From Nymphaea colorata (Eukaryota > Streptophyta > Magnoliopsida > Nymphaeales > Nymphaeaceae), in contig NC_045147.1 in NCBI RefSeq assembly GCF_008831285.2, positions 23,460,981 through 23,524,980 of the forward strand: 64,000 nt of DNA. The letters are read 5' to 3'. The number at the start of each line of letters is the position of its first letter. The stretch's first letter is position 1. The translations under genes were made by a program, and so were the position numbers. Shown here piece by piece: positions 1 to 12,681 of this stretch. The notes below the pieces were generated by a model. The model was not told the DNA's origin. It made no database searches and saw nothing but the letters and a program-made list of their open reading frames with translations.

Positions 1-3000
1 AACCTCAACACATTTTATCTGCAGAAGGACAACCGGTTAGCAATCTGCACAACCTGCTAAACAATCAAAATCCATCACTAGAAAATTATTTACCATCTCG
101 GCAGGGAGATTCAGGTCAAAGGATTTGTAACTTGGCCAATATCCAGTTGTAAGCACAGTGACAGTCAGGTCTATCCCAGGATTTGCCTGCGGATTGTTAT
201 TAATATACTCCTCAAAGTGACTTTGATGGTCCCTCGCCACAGTCAAATCTGTAACCTGTATGAAGAAGAGAATAAACAAACCATAGATAGAGAACTCAGT
301 GAGGACAAGCCCAAAGACGGACTCTGTACCATTCCCTCCATTTTTGAGGTGAACTGCCCACCACACTGCTGCTTTAACTTTGTCAAAATGCTCCTCTCAT
401 GATCATCATTTGCACTTTTATCAAACAGAAGCCTCCTTGCCAGCTTTTTCCTAATATTGGACAGAAATAAGAATTACAATAATGCCAAAATAATCAAAGA
501 ATAATCCAAACAAACAGACAGCTGAACAACAAAGCCAAGGCAGCTGCACCAAGGACCACCCAACTTTACCTGTAGAACTCAGCGAAAAGGTCCTTGTCGC
601 TGATGTATGCAAGTAGCTTCACCACCTAAAGTTTTCAAACAAAGAAATTAGGAAATGGTCGGAAGCAAGTAATTGAATATGCAATTAGCTTGAAAGTAGC
701 ACAGAACTCAAACCTTCTCTAGTGTCTCTTCGATGGCTTCATCACTTAGTTTCTCACTGCCTCCTTTCTTGAGTATATTGTCGCAGAAGTTTGCCAGTAA
801 CTCTGCACTAGAGCTGCCTGCAACACCCTTGTTGCAGAAGATTTCAAAAGCCTCTTTGAGTGCCTGTGGCAGCAAGAGAAACGTTTACAAATGGATAGAA
901 GATTTGATAATACACAAGTAAAAATTAGTGACTAAACCAACCTTATGGAAAAGATTGTGGTTCTGAAAGCAGTTGTTGACATAGTCCAAGTACTTGTCAT
1001 GAAGCTCAATAACTTTTCTAACAAAAACCTAGAGATGATAGCAAAACTTCAGCCTCTGAAATAAAAGCAGTCATGGTACGAAACATGCATTGGCAAATAC
1101 AAGTACCTGCTCTTGAAAACCAACAGCATCTCTCTTTTCAGCCTGAGGGGAATGGCAACCATTAGAAGTGGACTAGAAAAGAAAATACAACATACCTAGA
1201 CAGAAATGCATTTTAAGATACAAACACTAACATCAGTGTGCAAAAAATTCAATTTTGTACAAAATCAGACACATTAGCCTTGCGTATAGACCAGCAAGAT
1301 AAATATCATGATACTAGCAGTTACATAATAAATTTCAGAAAATAAAAATCTAGAAATAACAAAAATAACGAAAAACTATACATCATGCAAATATTGAATT
1401 ATTGAGAATAATATCATGACATTATTGAGGTACTATTGCAAATTGTTTAAATTTACTTTGGTTCCAATATCTCACATTATCTTTTGCATCCTTTTCTCAT
1501 TATCTCAAAATCAAATCGCAAAATTTTTCAAATATTCCTGAGATCCCTGCCTGCAGTTGTATATATCAAGCAACAAACCAACTCACAGTTATGACCACAT
1601 AATACGAAAGCAAACCTGAGACTCTTCCAAATACAAATGGATGAATGCAATCTAAAACAATGATATGGCAGACCACCTTATCTAACAAAGAATAACAAGT
1701 ACCTCCCAAAGATATCCTGTGAAAATAAGGAAATGAACATAGCAACAAGGGCTGACTCTTCAAATATATTAATGCAGATGACAAATTCACAATGGCAGAC
1801 CGTTCAGATTACTACTTCAATGAGGACTGAGAGTTTCGTGATACACGCATGAAAATGCCAGGGAATATTGTTGCAGGACAGTATCCAAAAGAAACAGTGC
1901 CAAGGGTTCTAAAATTGTACAGCAAGATACAAACAGGATGGCTCTGTATCATCAAGTAAGAGCAAACGCGAACAGGAACAAATAACATACACTTAAAAAT
2001 CGAAAGTTATGACACGTTACTTAAGAATGCAGTGAGTGCACATACTAAAGTCTTGAGAATTGAGGAACAGAAGGAACTATCTGCTTAGCAAGAAAGTTCT
2101 AGCCTGTCACATAAGTACAGGTACGAGTGCAGAGCATTTTCAAAAAACATGTGCATGGGGACACCGCTGTACATATACATACATACATACATATATATAT
2201 ATATATAAGAAATTTTGTAAACAAACAAAACAATACTTTTATTGATTCATAACTTATAAATTACGAAGAAGAAACTAATGAACAAAATATGAAATAGAAT
2301 GATAGGATGATGATGGGGAATCAGCACAACTCATGTAACAAAGAAGGTTCAGCATACGTGGCTGTATGCAGAACCTTGTTATAAACTTAATAAGTTAATA
2401 TATCTATGAATTCAAAAAAAATATAAGCAAAACAACAGTCATATGTACAAACCTATGTCACATAAAGAAAGGAGGAAACTACATACGAAAAACAAAAATT
2501 AGATAAAAAATAAGGGGAAAAGAGCATATGAAAAATAGAAAAGGGGGAGAAATTGCAGAAACGCTAAAAACAAGCTAGATGAAAAGAAGATTATGCTGCC
2601 GGCAACGCTGAAGGCTGCCGCCAGCCTCTGAAGTTCTCCATTTCCGACCATCTGTGGACTTGATGAAGAACAGGGAAGAACATTGAAGTCGAAGAGGAAA
2701 TGGCGGAAGAGGAAGACGTTGGGCGGGTAAGTTGAAAAAAAATGAATACAGTTTGGATCAACCGTACCACCATGTATCTGCATACCTGTTTTGGCGTACC
2801 GATATGGGTATGCAGGACTCCTCCATGTACCACAGTGGCATAGGTATAAACACAACAGAATAAAAAAAGAAAAAGCCCAATTTTTAAAACAAAATTGGAC
2901 TTGGTCAATTTTGACAGAATTCAAAAAAGAATGGACACTGGCCTAGGAGCATTGACAGCACCCAACATGGTCAGCACCATGTCTGGGCCATGACCACCCA

Positions 3001-5282
3001 AAACAGGGGTGTCTCTGTTAGGTTCTTGCAAACACCTATATGGTCATATATGCTAGGTGGGCCTACGCGATGGATCTTCAAAAAAGCCTAGGCAACACCA
3101 AGGCAAGGGCCTATATGACGCCGAAGCAAGGGCCTAAGCAAGCCAAAAACAGTCCATGAAAGAAAAAGTTGGGAGGAAGAGGAAGAAAAACACAAAGAAA
3201 AATGGGGGAAAAAAGGAAAAAAGAAAGATACATAAAAGTAGAAGAAGAATAAGAAGAACAAAGAAGAACAAAAAGAAATGTACAAACTAACTCGGTTGTA
3301 TGGATAGCTCGCCCTAATTCAAAATGTGGGAGTGCAGCACCTAGGCATGCCCTTTTTATTGCATAAGCAAACATGCTTCTCTATGTTTCCTGCTCGCTAG
3401 TAACAGGTTTTCTAAACAAAGAGTAATTTAAAGTAATTTCTTAAAAGATAGATGCTACCCTTCACGTACAGAAGCATGGCAACGGAATATCAAGAAAAAA
3501 AGAATCAACCATATAAGAAGCAACTACTATTCCATGTCAATGTGAAACCAGTAAACAATCTAGTAGGAGCACTTTCAAATTTCAATGTCATACCTTCTTG
3601 GTGCTTGCAGCATCCTCAGCTTGCTTTACTAAGGTCATTCCCTCAGCTGTAACATGCTGAATGATACCAATAAAATCTTAAAAAAAACAATAACAAACAA
3701 ATATATTAACAAAAATGAAAGAGGAGAGACACTCACCTGTTTAAAAATCAGAGAGACTGGGTCTAAGCCCTTGTTTATTCTGCTAAAAAGCCTAAACATT
3801 CTTGAAAGATCTTCTCTCTGAAATGAAAATTAAAATAAATTCAGCACTTCCTACAGAGCAGGAAGTAATTGAAACCTAGATACATTTGGCACCTCAGTTT
3901 ACCTTGTCATCTCTCAGCAAAGCATGACATCCAGAATGCTCCTTCTCGAGAAGCTGATTCGCATACACGAACAAAAGCTCATGTTGCACTTTCTGATGCA
4001 ACCAAACCCCACACCCCCAACCAAAAAAAAAAAAAACGCTTCATCAGGTGATACAAATCATCTATTGACAACAAGTAACTAATAATTCAAGGAACTGAAC
4101 CCAAAAACTCGGGCTCAATTCACACAATAAGCTGGAATAAACAGCTTCCATCAAAACCAAAATCCATGGCATGACACCAATCTAACAAAAACAAAAGAGA
4201 CGTGCCAACAGGGAAGTTAATACTAGTTGGCTTGTAACTTTGTATCAAGTTATCAACAAATCAAATACAATGGGCATCAACCTAACCATGATGGTTTAAG
4301 TATCTACACAACAAGCATGCATCGTAAACAACCAATACAAGCATATTCATGCAAAATTCTTCCAGAAGTTTAAGCCAGAGAATATGATAAAAGCATCAAT
4401 GATCTAAAAATGCACTTGAAGAACTTGCATTGGGAAACAAACATGACCAGAATAAGCACCCATAAGCAAGGAAGCATACCTCCAACAACTTCTGCTCACT
4501 GCTTGCATGTAAGTAATGTGCTACTCTATCTTTTTCTCTTTTCAAGCATTCCTCAGCCTGCAAATTCAACAGATAATAACCAAACTGACTATTCAAATAA
4601 CACATCCTGAGGTGTCTACGCCCATAAAAATAACACCTTTAACATGTAATCTGGACAAGAATCTTCCAGAATCCAGTTGGAAGCCTTGCGAGAATAGTAG
4701 GCAGCAGAATCAGCAAGCATTGCATCTTCGAAATCAGCCACGTAGCAATCCATACTACCCATTCCAATTTCCACGAAAATGTCCAGAACATTTTTCAACA
4801 AGGCCCTATCAATTTGTTCTCCTTCACGCTCTTGGTCTATCTGAAAAACCAAAGCATGAAAAACAAAATTTGCTTCAGGACATGCACAAGCATGATGATG
4901 TTTCATATGTGCACTGTATTACATAAACATACCAAAGCAATTACTGCATCTCTGACTTTGGTGTTCATCTCTTTGTAGACCTGACAACAGACTAACTAAA
5001 TCAAAATCTGCATAGCTAGCCATGTGCATAAACAGATAGAAGAGGAAACAGATGCATTTTCTCTACTAACAAAATTAGAGGCCTCCCAAAAGAGTAGGTT
5101 AAAGAAATGAAGGATAAACAATGCCAACCAGAGACAGAAGTCATGGAAGTACATGTCAAGCATGTCATAACAGTTGACAACAAATCACTCAAGAAGTCAG
5201 ACTATCGGGTTAACAATACTTATACTTTGTGTTTTGTGGACACAGATGTTTGCAACTCTATGTATGTTTGTGGATTTTACTA

Positions 5283-5336
<54 letters not shown>

Positions 5337-7819
5337 GTGTGTATATACCTAACATTTAATAGTGTCAGCTGTGACAATTGTCCCTAAGCCAGTAGACACA
5401 AAGACAGAAAGAGGTATTACCAAGATGCCCCTAGCCAAAAAATAAAAAAAATAAAAAACTAATAATTTATATGCTTGCAACAATACTACAATAAAAGGAT
5501 GATTTTTTTTCATTAAAGACATCTCAGCCACATTCTATCTAACAGTTGAGAGTTGATTGACACAGTTGATACTATTAAACTGTGATAACCAGCCCCATGC
5601 CAGTGAAAAGGGATAGATGTGAGGCCACAAATGCCCCTAGGAAAAGAAAAGGTCAACAGGTGAAACCGTGAAATACATTTATTAAGGACAAAAATTACTT
5701 TAGAAAAATAATTTCTTTTTTAGTTGAAGACATCACAACCACATCCTGTCTAATAGTTGAGGATTAGTTGACACAATCTAAAGGCCCTAAAAGTGCGCAC
5801 ACACACATATACATATCAGGCTATGCCTGAACCTTGACAAGCTAGCAAAAAAATGATATCAATCAAGAGCATAATGCAGGCAAGCAAATTCAGAAAACAA
5901 ACAACCCATTGGCTAGCAAGAGTAACAGAAAACCAAAATCTAACTCGCAAGCAAACCAAAGAAGGAGATTCAGCTCTATAATTACCAGCTCACGGAAACA
6001 AGTTAGACCAACTTCATTAAGTGGTGGAAGTGACCTTCGTGCAATGAAGTATCTATCAAGATAATGAAAGAATCTGGAAAGCCATCGGACCATGACTTTG
6101 TGGTTTGACCATCTTTTTACCAGCTCCCTCAGCATGAACTCATCATGTTTCTCCCTTAGGGATGGCATCACCTTGCCAAAGAAGACAGGCCAACAAATAC
6201 CAAGGGATGTCAGGAATTAAGAATGATCATGGATTCCTTGAGGGTTACCAACTATATCCTACTACAATTTATTAGAAAACAGACTATACATAAGAAAATG
6301 TCATTCTTCTTCCTAGAAGGCAAAGTACTCTTAGAAATACACACAACAGGTATAGATTCTAATTTCTATACACATGATATCAATCAATGGAAATGGAAGC
6401 TTTATTTTCTGCAGTCCATGACTGTTTTACCAGCCTCACAACAAATTGTGAAGCACAGCAAGACTAAATTATAAAGCATTCAAAGAATCCAAAAACCTTG
6501 TGACAATAAATTATTTATGGTTGCATAACCATCTATGTGCATACTATTATCATACGTACAACACACGTGAATGTAGTCCTAGCTGTCAAAGTTGCAAGTC
6601 GGACTCTGGTTGGTCAAGGGCATGCAAAGACTAGTTGAGACTAATTCGTTTGAGTCAGTCCAAATCAACTGATTAAACTAATAAGTGGATAGACCTAATG
6701 TATACAGGCTTACAGCTTCATGTTTAAGATCACAGTAGAGTATATAAAGTTTTGCATTTGAGAGAGAGATAGAAGGATAATATACAGGATATAAAATATA
6801 TGGAAATACAGAGTATAAAAAATTGAAGAGAGAGAGAGAGAGAGAGTGTGTGTGTGTGCTACCTCCAAGAAAACTGACAGCTATGAACATTCTGAGAGAC
6901 TGAAATATAGCAAAACTGAATCCCTGACGCAATTGAATTCTAGAGCAATATACCATCACAAAATCACAGCACGAATTCATTAGCATGATGAAATTCAGAA
7001 AATGCAAACATGCTACCTCCACAGAAACTGGCAATATTTAACATTCTGATTTCTGAATGATAATTTAGAATGCCTGAAATATAGTAAATTATTAACAATC
7101 ATAATTGTGGAATAACACATAGGTCAATTGCAGCTCGTTCCCTTGGCTACCATTTAACATATGCTGGAAGTTTTAGTTTTTTCACACACTGAGTGGAAAT
7201 AACGATAGTTGTGTTATTAACTTATTATTACCTGCTTGACCACATTCGTCACATAAATTGCTAAGCTGAATGCTGAGAAACAGCGTTACGGTCTATATAG
7301 AAAGGCGGTGTAAAACTGTAGATAAAGGAAGAAAAAACAGCCAACACATACAGAGACAGAACTAGATTAAAGAAAAGCGTATCATCGGTTGACTAAATGA
7401 AAATAGAGTACTAGAATCTGTCACTACAACGTCACAGCAAGAATTCATTGGTATGATGACATTCAAAACAGCAGGAACCTGTGTACCTTTGAAGTAATGT
7501 ATTCTTCAAAAGCCTCCTTGTATCTGTCGTAGAGCTGTTGAGAATAGTCGTGAGGAGGTTTCTGGGTGCACATATTGTAGATCGTACTGTACCAAAAATT
7601 GGAGCCATCAAGACCAAGGCAAATTCATCGCATCCATAAACAAGAGAAGGAAAATTTTAAGAAGAAAAGAGGATCATACGTATAAAGCATCATATAGTCT
7701 TCGGAACTGAACTGCGGTTCCGGAAGACCTTCCAAAATATTCCTCAACTTGGTGATCCCTTTCTGCATGTACTCCCATCCATGTTCAAGATCGATTACCT
7801 TGCGCTCGTTTATCGCCAT
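1..7819 (-). CDS. CUL1: Cullin-1, SCF ubiquitin-ligase scaffold; 3' end lies beyond the window
   Basis: Scaffold of SCF E3 ubiquitin ligases: the N-terminal repeats bind SKP1/ASK-F-box modules and the C-terminal part binds RBX1 and carries NEDD8. Exons read leftwards: 7680-7819, 7487-7586, 5986-6171, 4933-4980, 4637-4840, 4480-4557, 3903-3992, 3737-3817, 3594-3656, 1107-1142, 942-1028, 714-863, 570-625, 330-450, 94-255 and 18-1. All junctions are GT-AG and the phase is continuous for 540 codons. The product matches Arabidopsis CUL1 as I remember it almost residue for residue: the N-terminal SKP1-contact stretch with YMMLYTTIYNMC near residues 41-52, then [28 protein letters not shown] and [20 protein letters not shown]. 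The ATG at 7819 matches the family N-terminus. About 200 C-terminal residues, including the RBX1 region, winged helix and neddylation lysine, are outside the window. No stop or frameshift was seen. The symbol rests on remembered similarity. Confidence 0.95.
1143..3593 (-). other. CUL1 intron 9, 2.45 kb, unusually long for this gene
   Basis: The region lies between the exon ending at 3594 and the exon starting at 1142. It holds a CATA/TA microsatellite at about 2175-2207, AT-rich filler, and at 2930-3130 a patch with repeated words of the type GCCTAGGCAA and CAAGGGCCTA. That patch looks like a decayed repeat of unknown class. No conserved coding stretch was seen; the frames open on the minus strand at 2.5-3.4 kb read like low-complexity sequence. 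Confidence 0.7.
5283..5336. repeat. (CA)n(TA)n compound microsatellite
   Basis: An uninterrupted CA run passes into a TA run inside the CUL1 intron between coding exons 3 and 4. Confidence 0.95.
5345..5790. repeat. Diverged tandem duplication in a CUL1 intron, period about 210 bp
   Basis: Two diverged units lie in succession. Shared landmarks in order are ATGCCCCTAG (about 5425 and 5631), then GAAGACATC-like sequence followed by CACA/CCACAT, CTGTCTAA and AGTTGA..TTGACACA (about 5515-5570 and 5725-5780). Unit 1 covers roughly 5345-5575 and unit 2 roughly 5577-5790. The whole lies within the intron 4981-5985. Confidence 0.6.
6172..7486 (-). other. CUL1 intron 2, with internal duplicated segments
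   Basis: This 1.3-kb intron lies between coding exons 2 and 3. It holds a GA/GT microsatellite (6825-6859). It also has diverged repeated segments: GCTACCTCCA followed by AACTG and AACATTCTGA near 6858 and again near 7012, and TCACAGCA.GAATTCATT near 6963 and again near 7432. No coding signal was seen. Confidence 0.6.
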
Positions 7820-8480
7820 GCTGTCACGACCCTAGGATGAACCAAAATCAAATTCCATAGCAACAAAAGGGACTAGATTATTAATCAACATACAAGGATT
7901 AGATGATAAATCACTAATCAAATTTATTACGGAGTCCGAACTGCGAGGTTCTTGCTCGTCACGGCTTCAACACGACAACACCAGCTTTGAACGGATAAAA
8001 GGAGAACGAGTTAAATACCAGACACCCATAACCACAGAGACGAATGCCATGATTTAAGCTGATAAAAGAACTGTGGTTGCTGCTTAAGAAGAACACGCAC
8101 TCAACAACCTTGAACTACAAAATTGAGTATAAAATTCAGGAAAAAATAAAAACCAAAGAGGCCCAAAACCCTAAACCTAACCGTAACCATGACACGAGGG
8201 CAATGTCCAACATTGGCACCAACCTCACAAAACCCTAGCTACAAAAAACGCCAGAAAATTAGCACAGAAAACAAGCAAATTAAACCTCGAAGCTCGATAT
8301 TCGAACCCCGTGAATGAAAACGTGAACGCTAGATTGGATTCACCAACACGAATGAAACGATTAGACCGACGACTACGAAGAGATCAATAACCAGCGCAAA
8401 AGAGGGGAAATCCCAAAAAAAGGAATATAAAAGAGAAAACCAAAGGGCTTGGGCGCTAGAGACAACAGAAGGAATCCTAC

Positions 8481-8540
8481 CAAAGAGAGCGCGCGAAGCA
8501 GAGATGCAGCTGGGCGAGGAAGACGACGACACCACGACCG

Positions 8541-8580
<40 letters not shown>

Positions 8581-8600
8581 ACCTGGACGCTCAAACCGGT
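8481..8600 (-). promoter_or_regulatory. Probable non-coding first exon of CUL1 with a CT repeat
   Basis: On the minus strand a (CT)n tract (GA on the plus strand, 8545-8578) is followed by a good splice donor, CTTTG|GTAGGA, at 8480/8479. The coding exon with the ATG at 7819 is preceded by plausible acceptors (CCTAG or GACAG) between 7820 and 7835. This gives a 5'-UTR intron of roughly 650 bp, an arrangement common in plant cullin genes. The transcription start was not determined and the right-hand limit is approximate. Confidence 0.5.
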
Positions 8601-11143
8601 TCTTGATATACGACCCAAAAGAGATGGCAAGGGTTATGCCCGGCCGAGCCGCAGACAGGGACAGGTTCGGAGAGACCTTATTGGCAGTCGAAGCCCGGTT
8701 TCCTGATAACAAGTTACGGTTCGACCGTCATCTTATCGGACATACGGTTCGATATGCACTTTTCTTTGAAACTCTTAATATATTTTTTAATACTTTAAAA
8801 GCCTCTAACGATGCGTTAAAAGTTCTTTAAAAAAAAAATACAAAGTATAAAGAAGAAAAGAAAAGAACAAAAAAAAAATGCAGAGTTGAAATTTAAAAGT
8901 GAGTACTTGGGTGAATATGTAAAAATAAGTTTCACTGTCTTTTTTTATCGAACTCAAACGAAACGTCGGCTGGCATGGTTTGGCTTCAGCCCCTTTTTTT
9001 TTCTTTTTTTTTTCTCCTTTCCTTGCCTTTTCTTAATAAAGTTGGAAAAATAAAGTGCCCAATTCAGCGATGCCCTTTCTTTTCTTACAATGCATTAATA
9101 TCGACAAGCCAAGAAATCGTAACTTAATTTTTAAAAATTATTATTCAAACTTTGGTTTATCACTATTGAATTCATCTATACCGCTAAATTAAACAGTCAC
9201 GTTATTTGAAGCACATAATTTAGTTTTCCTTAAAGTAGGCACATTATTATTTTAAAAGGCAAAATGGTGTTCTTAATTTGGAGAGCTAAAATGACATACT
9301 GGAATGTATAGACTTAACATTTTTTTTAATAAGATGACGAATTTTATAAGGAACTAAATTTTGAGACGAATTCTTAATGTTCTTTATGCTAATATTTACA
9401 TCTGAGGTTATTAGATTTCACATTTGTTTACTTAACCGCATGCAAAACTTAATATTTCACATCGGTTGACATATTTTCCAAAAACTTTGTCATAAATAAG
9501 TTGCTGGCCTTGGTTCGTGTCGGTTCGCCCACTAATCGATACGTCTCGGGTTATTATACATTTTTAAAATTAAATTAATAAATATTTAAACCATTTAATA
9601 AAACAAAAAAAAGTTGTGAACCAAATGCCAGCACCTTTTTTGGTTTGCGGTCAATAAGACGACCATGGGAAAGAAACACGGCAGACACTGACAACACTGG
9701 AATATGCACAAATTTACGTCTTACGCCTTCCCAGTATAAGAAATTACAAAATGGTGCCTCTGTTAACTTATTTCCAAAGAGTCCCTTACCTTATAAATTT
9801 TTTTTTATTACATTCATATTTGATATATCGGATTTCAGTCTTGGTATTGGCGGACGCATGCGAAGAACATATACGTTTATTTAGTCTTCCTATGCAACTC
9901 CATTAACTTAGTCATGTTTTGCATTTTCTAAGGGTGACCGTGTGTCTTATCGATGGAAAAAATTATGAATTGTGATTGACAGAGTCTACGTTATTTGGAC
10001 TGCACAATAGAAAGTAGACTCGATATAAGGTAGGATGATCGATTCTTTAGATGTAAAATCTCTTGGATCTTACGTATAAACGATGGGAAGAAAATGATTT
10101 AACTCCATTGAATCACTATCACATCTAGACATAAAAGACTCGTCTTATTGGTAGGAGGTCTAACCATTCTTGGCACTTTTATTAAGGGTAACCAAACCAA
10201 GGACTAGACGAAGTGTTTGAGTGTCATTTAAATCCTAAATTTAACAAAGCAATTGTGCCCTAGATTTTGTAAAGTTTTCAACTTAAAGCCTATGTAAATG
10301 TGAGGGTTCACAAAACAAGAGAACTCATATAGACTAATTGTTCTACTCCTTTGCTCATCACATGTCCACGTAAATGTGAACCTATCCTATATTATGCGTG
10401 TAACTAGAGGCATATGTGATCTAGACTTGGTTTCTAAGGTTCAGGGTTTTGGATATGGTCATATTCAAAACGATTTTCATCCAAAATTAGTTTTCAAATC
10501 CAACATTCAGGTTGAGTTCAAATAAAGATTTACTTCCAAATATCTTCTAGGGTTTTAACATCCAGATTTTCATGAATCCATGTTCTCAATTCATCGATCC
10601 AATATTAAGATGTAATTTTGATATCCAAATCTAAGTATGATATCCAATATTCCAAGCTCAAGAGATTAAGTGTGACCATGATTGCTGCTCATCTAGGATC
10701 TGAACACTAATATCAAGACCCAAGATTCAAATTGACCTTTAGTTTATATGATCCAGATCCAAAATCTTGTACCCAAATTCATAGGATCTAGATCCAACCA
10801 GTTAATATTCAAGGTAAACATGGTTTGGATCTTAAGTGTTTATGGCATATCACCTAAGTTTATTTGCCATTTTACTCCTGCTAAAGGGCAATGCATGGGA
10901 GGGTAAAAGATGAAAGGTTTGATCAAACATATGATTTATGCAATCCAAAATTACCGAGATGTGATCAAGTTCAATATGGACATGATTTCTTGGTTTAGAT
11001 GCCAAGATTTTAAGTTCAAATCAGTTCAAAAGGAAAAGGTTTTGAAGCTCCAATTTGAAGCAGTTTGAAATACCAGTGAACTGAAGCAACTTGGACTCAA
11101 GTAAATGAACTGAGACCCTACTAAAGGAAAGTAGAGTTAAACA
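8601..11143. other. Intergenic, upstream of CUL1; AT-rich, no gene seen
   Basis: Several poly-T and poly-A tracts lie at 8826-9010. No open frame with recognisable protein similarity was found. From about 10440 rightwards the sequence is built from recurring short words (GATCCA, CCAAAT, GTTCAA, TTGAAC) that become regular in the tandem array starting at 11144. This may be a decayed edge of that array. Confidence 0.6.
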
Positions 11144-12681
11144 TGTCTGATCCACCTGTAGTTTGAACTTAGTTCACTCCAATTCAATGGAGTTCATTTG
11201 CAGTTCGAGCTAGAGATCTGGAATGGAAGTCAATTAGAACTGAATAGAACCAATTTTAAGCGGATTGAACTCTCGATCTGATAATGATGCATTTTTTCTT
11301 AACTCAATTTGAGTTGACGTGACTTGATGTCTGATTCACTTCTAGTTTGAACTTAGTTCACTCCAATTCAGTGGAGTTCATTTGTAGTTCGAGCTAGAGA
11401 TATGGAACGGAAGTCAATTAGAACTGAATTTAACCAACTTTAAGAAAATTGAACTGAATTTGAACTTGAAAAGATGTAGACCTGATAATGATGCATTTTT
11501 TCTTAGCTCAATTTGAGTTGACGTAACTTGATGTCTGATCCACCTCTAGTTTGAACTTAGTTCTCCTCAATTCAATGGAGTTCATTTGCAGTTATGGAAC
11601 AAAAGTCAATTAGAACTAAATTGAACCAATTTTAAGCCAATTGAACTGAATTTGAACTTGGAAAATGTAGATCTGATAATGATGCATTTTTTCTTAGCTC
11701 AATTTGAGTTGACGTGACTTGATGTCTGATCTACCTCTAGTTTGAACTTAGTTCACTCCAATTCAATGGAGTTCATTTGCAGTTCGAGCTAGAGATTTGG
11801 AACGGAAGTCAATTAAAACTGAATTGAACCAATTTTAAGAGAATTGAACTTAATTTGAACTTGGAAAGATGGAGATCTGATAATGATGCATTTTTTCTTA
11901 GCTCAATCTGAGTTGACCTGACTTGATGTCTAATCTACCTCTAGTTTGAACTTAGTTCACTCCAATTCAATGGAATTCATTTGCAGTTCGAGCTAGAGAT
12001 CTGGAACGGAAGTCAATTAAAACTGAATTGAACCAATTTTAAGAGAATTGAATTGAATTTGAACATGGAAAGATGTCTGATCCACTTCTAGTTTGAACTT
12101 TGTTCACTCCAATTCAGTGGAGTTTATTTGCAGTTCGAGCTAGAGATATGGAACGGAAGTCAATTAGAACTGAATTTAACAAATTTTAAGGAAATTGAAC
12201 TGAATTTGAACTTAAAAAGATGTAGATCTGATAATGATGCATTTTTTCTTAGATCAATTTGAGTTGACGTGACTTGATGTTTGATCCACCTCTAGTTTGA
12301 ACTTAGTTCTCCCCAATTCAATGGAGTTCGTTTGCAGTTCGAGCTAGAGATATGGAACGGAAGTCAATTATAATTGAATTGAACCAATTTTAAGCAAATT
12401 GAACGGAATTTGAACTTGAAAAGATGTAGATCTGACAATGATGGATTTTTTCTTAGCTCAATTTGAGTTGACGTGACTTGATGTCTGATCCACCTCCAGT
12501 TTGAAGTTAGTTCACTCCAAGCAATGGTGTTCATTTGCAGCTCGAGCTAGAGATCTGGAACGGAAGTCAATTAAAACTGAATTGAACTAACTTTAAGGAA
12601 TTGAACTGAATTTGAACTTGGAAAGATGGAGATCTGATAATGATGCATTTTTTCTTAGCTCGATTTCAGTTGACGTGACTC
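11144..12681. repeat. Tandem array of eight units, basic period 204 bp
   Basis: The anchor word TGTCTGAT (with variants TGTCTAAT and TGTTTGAT) occurs at 11144, 11328, 11532, 11723, 11927, 12074, 12278 and 12482. Successive spacings are 184, 204, 191, 204, 147, 204 and 204, and the last unit ends near 12681. Each unit contains, in order, CTAGTTTGAACTTAGTTC, GCAGTTCGAGCTAGAGAT, GGAACGGAAGTCAATTA, runs of AATTGAAC-type words, GATAATGATGCATTTTTTC and GAGTTGACGTGACTTGATG. The 147-bp unit lacks 57 bp; the break is at a GATGT word that flanks both ends of the lost segment. By eye the units are roughly 90% identical. No unit is an open reading frame. Confidence 0.95.

Noticed and set aside
37-366. 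Open frame on the minus strand running through two CUL1 exons
   Set aside because: It continues through the intron 256-329; the real coding parts are 330-450 and 94-255 joined by splicing.
2930-3130. Possible relation between CUL1 intron 9 (GCCTAGGCAA words) and 28890-29290
   Set aside because: Only scattered words are shared (GGCCTAGGC, CAACATGGTCA); I could not follow a continuous alignment.
4516-4926. 136-codon open frame on the plus strand
   Set aside because: Antisense shadow of CUL1 coding exons; no recognisable protein.
8449-8830. Plus-strand frames with an Arg-Glu repeat
   Set aside because: The repeat is the translation of the (GA)n tract in the CUL1 5' exon; low complexity.
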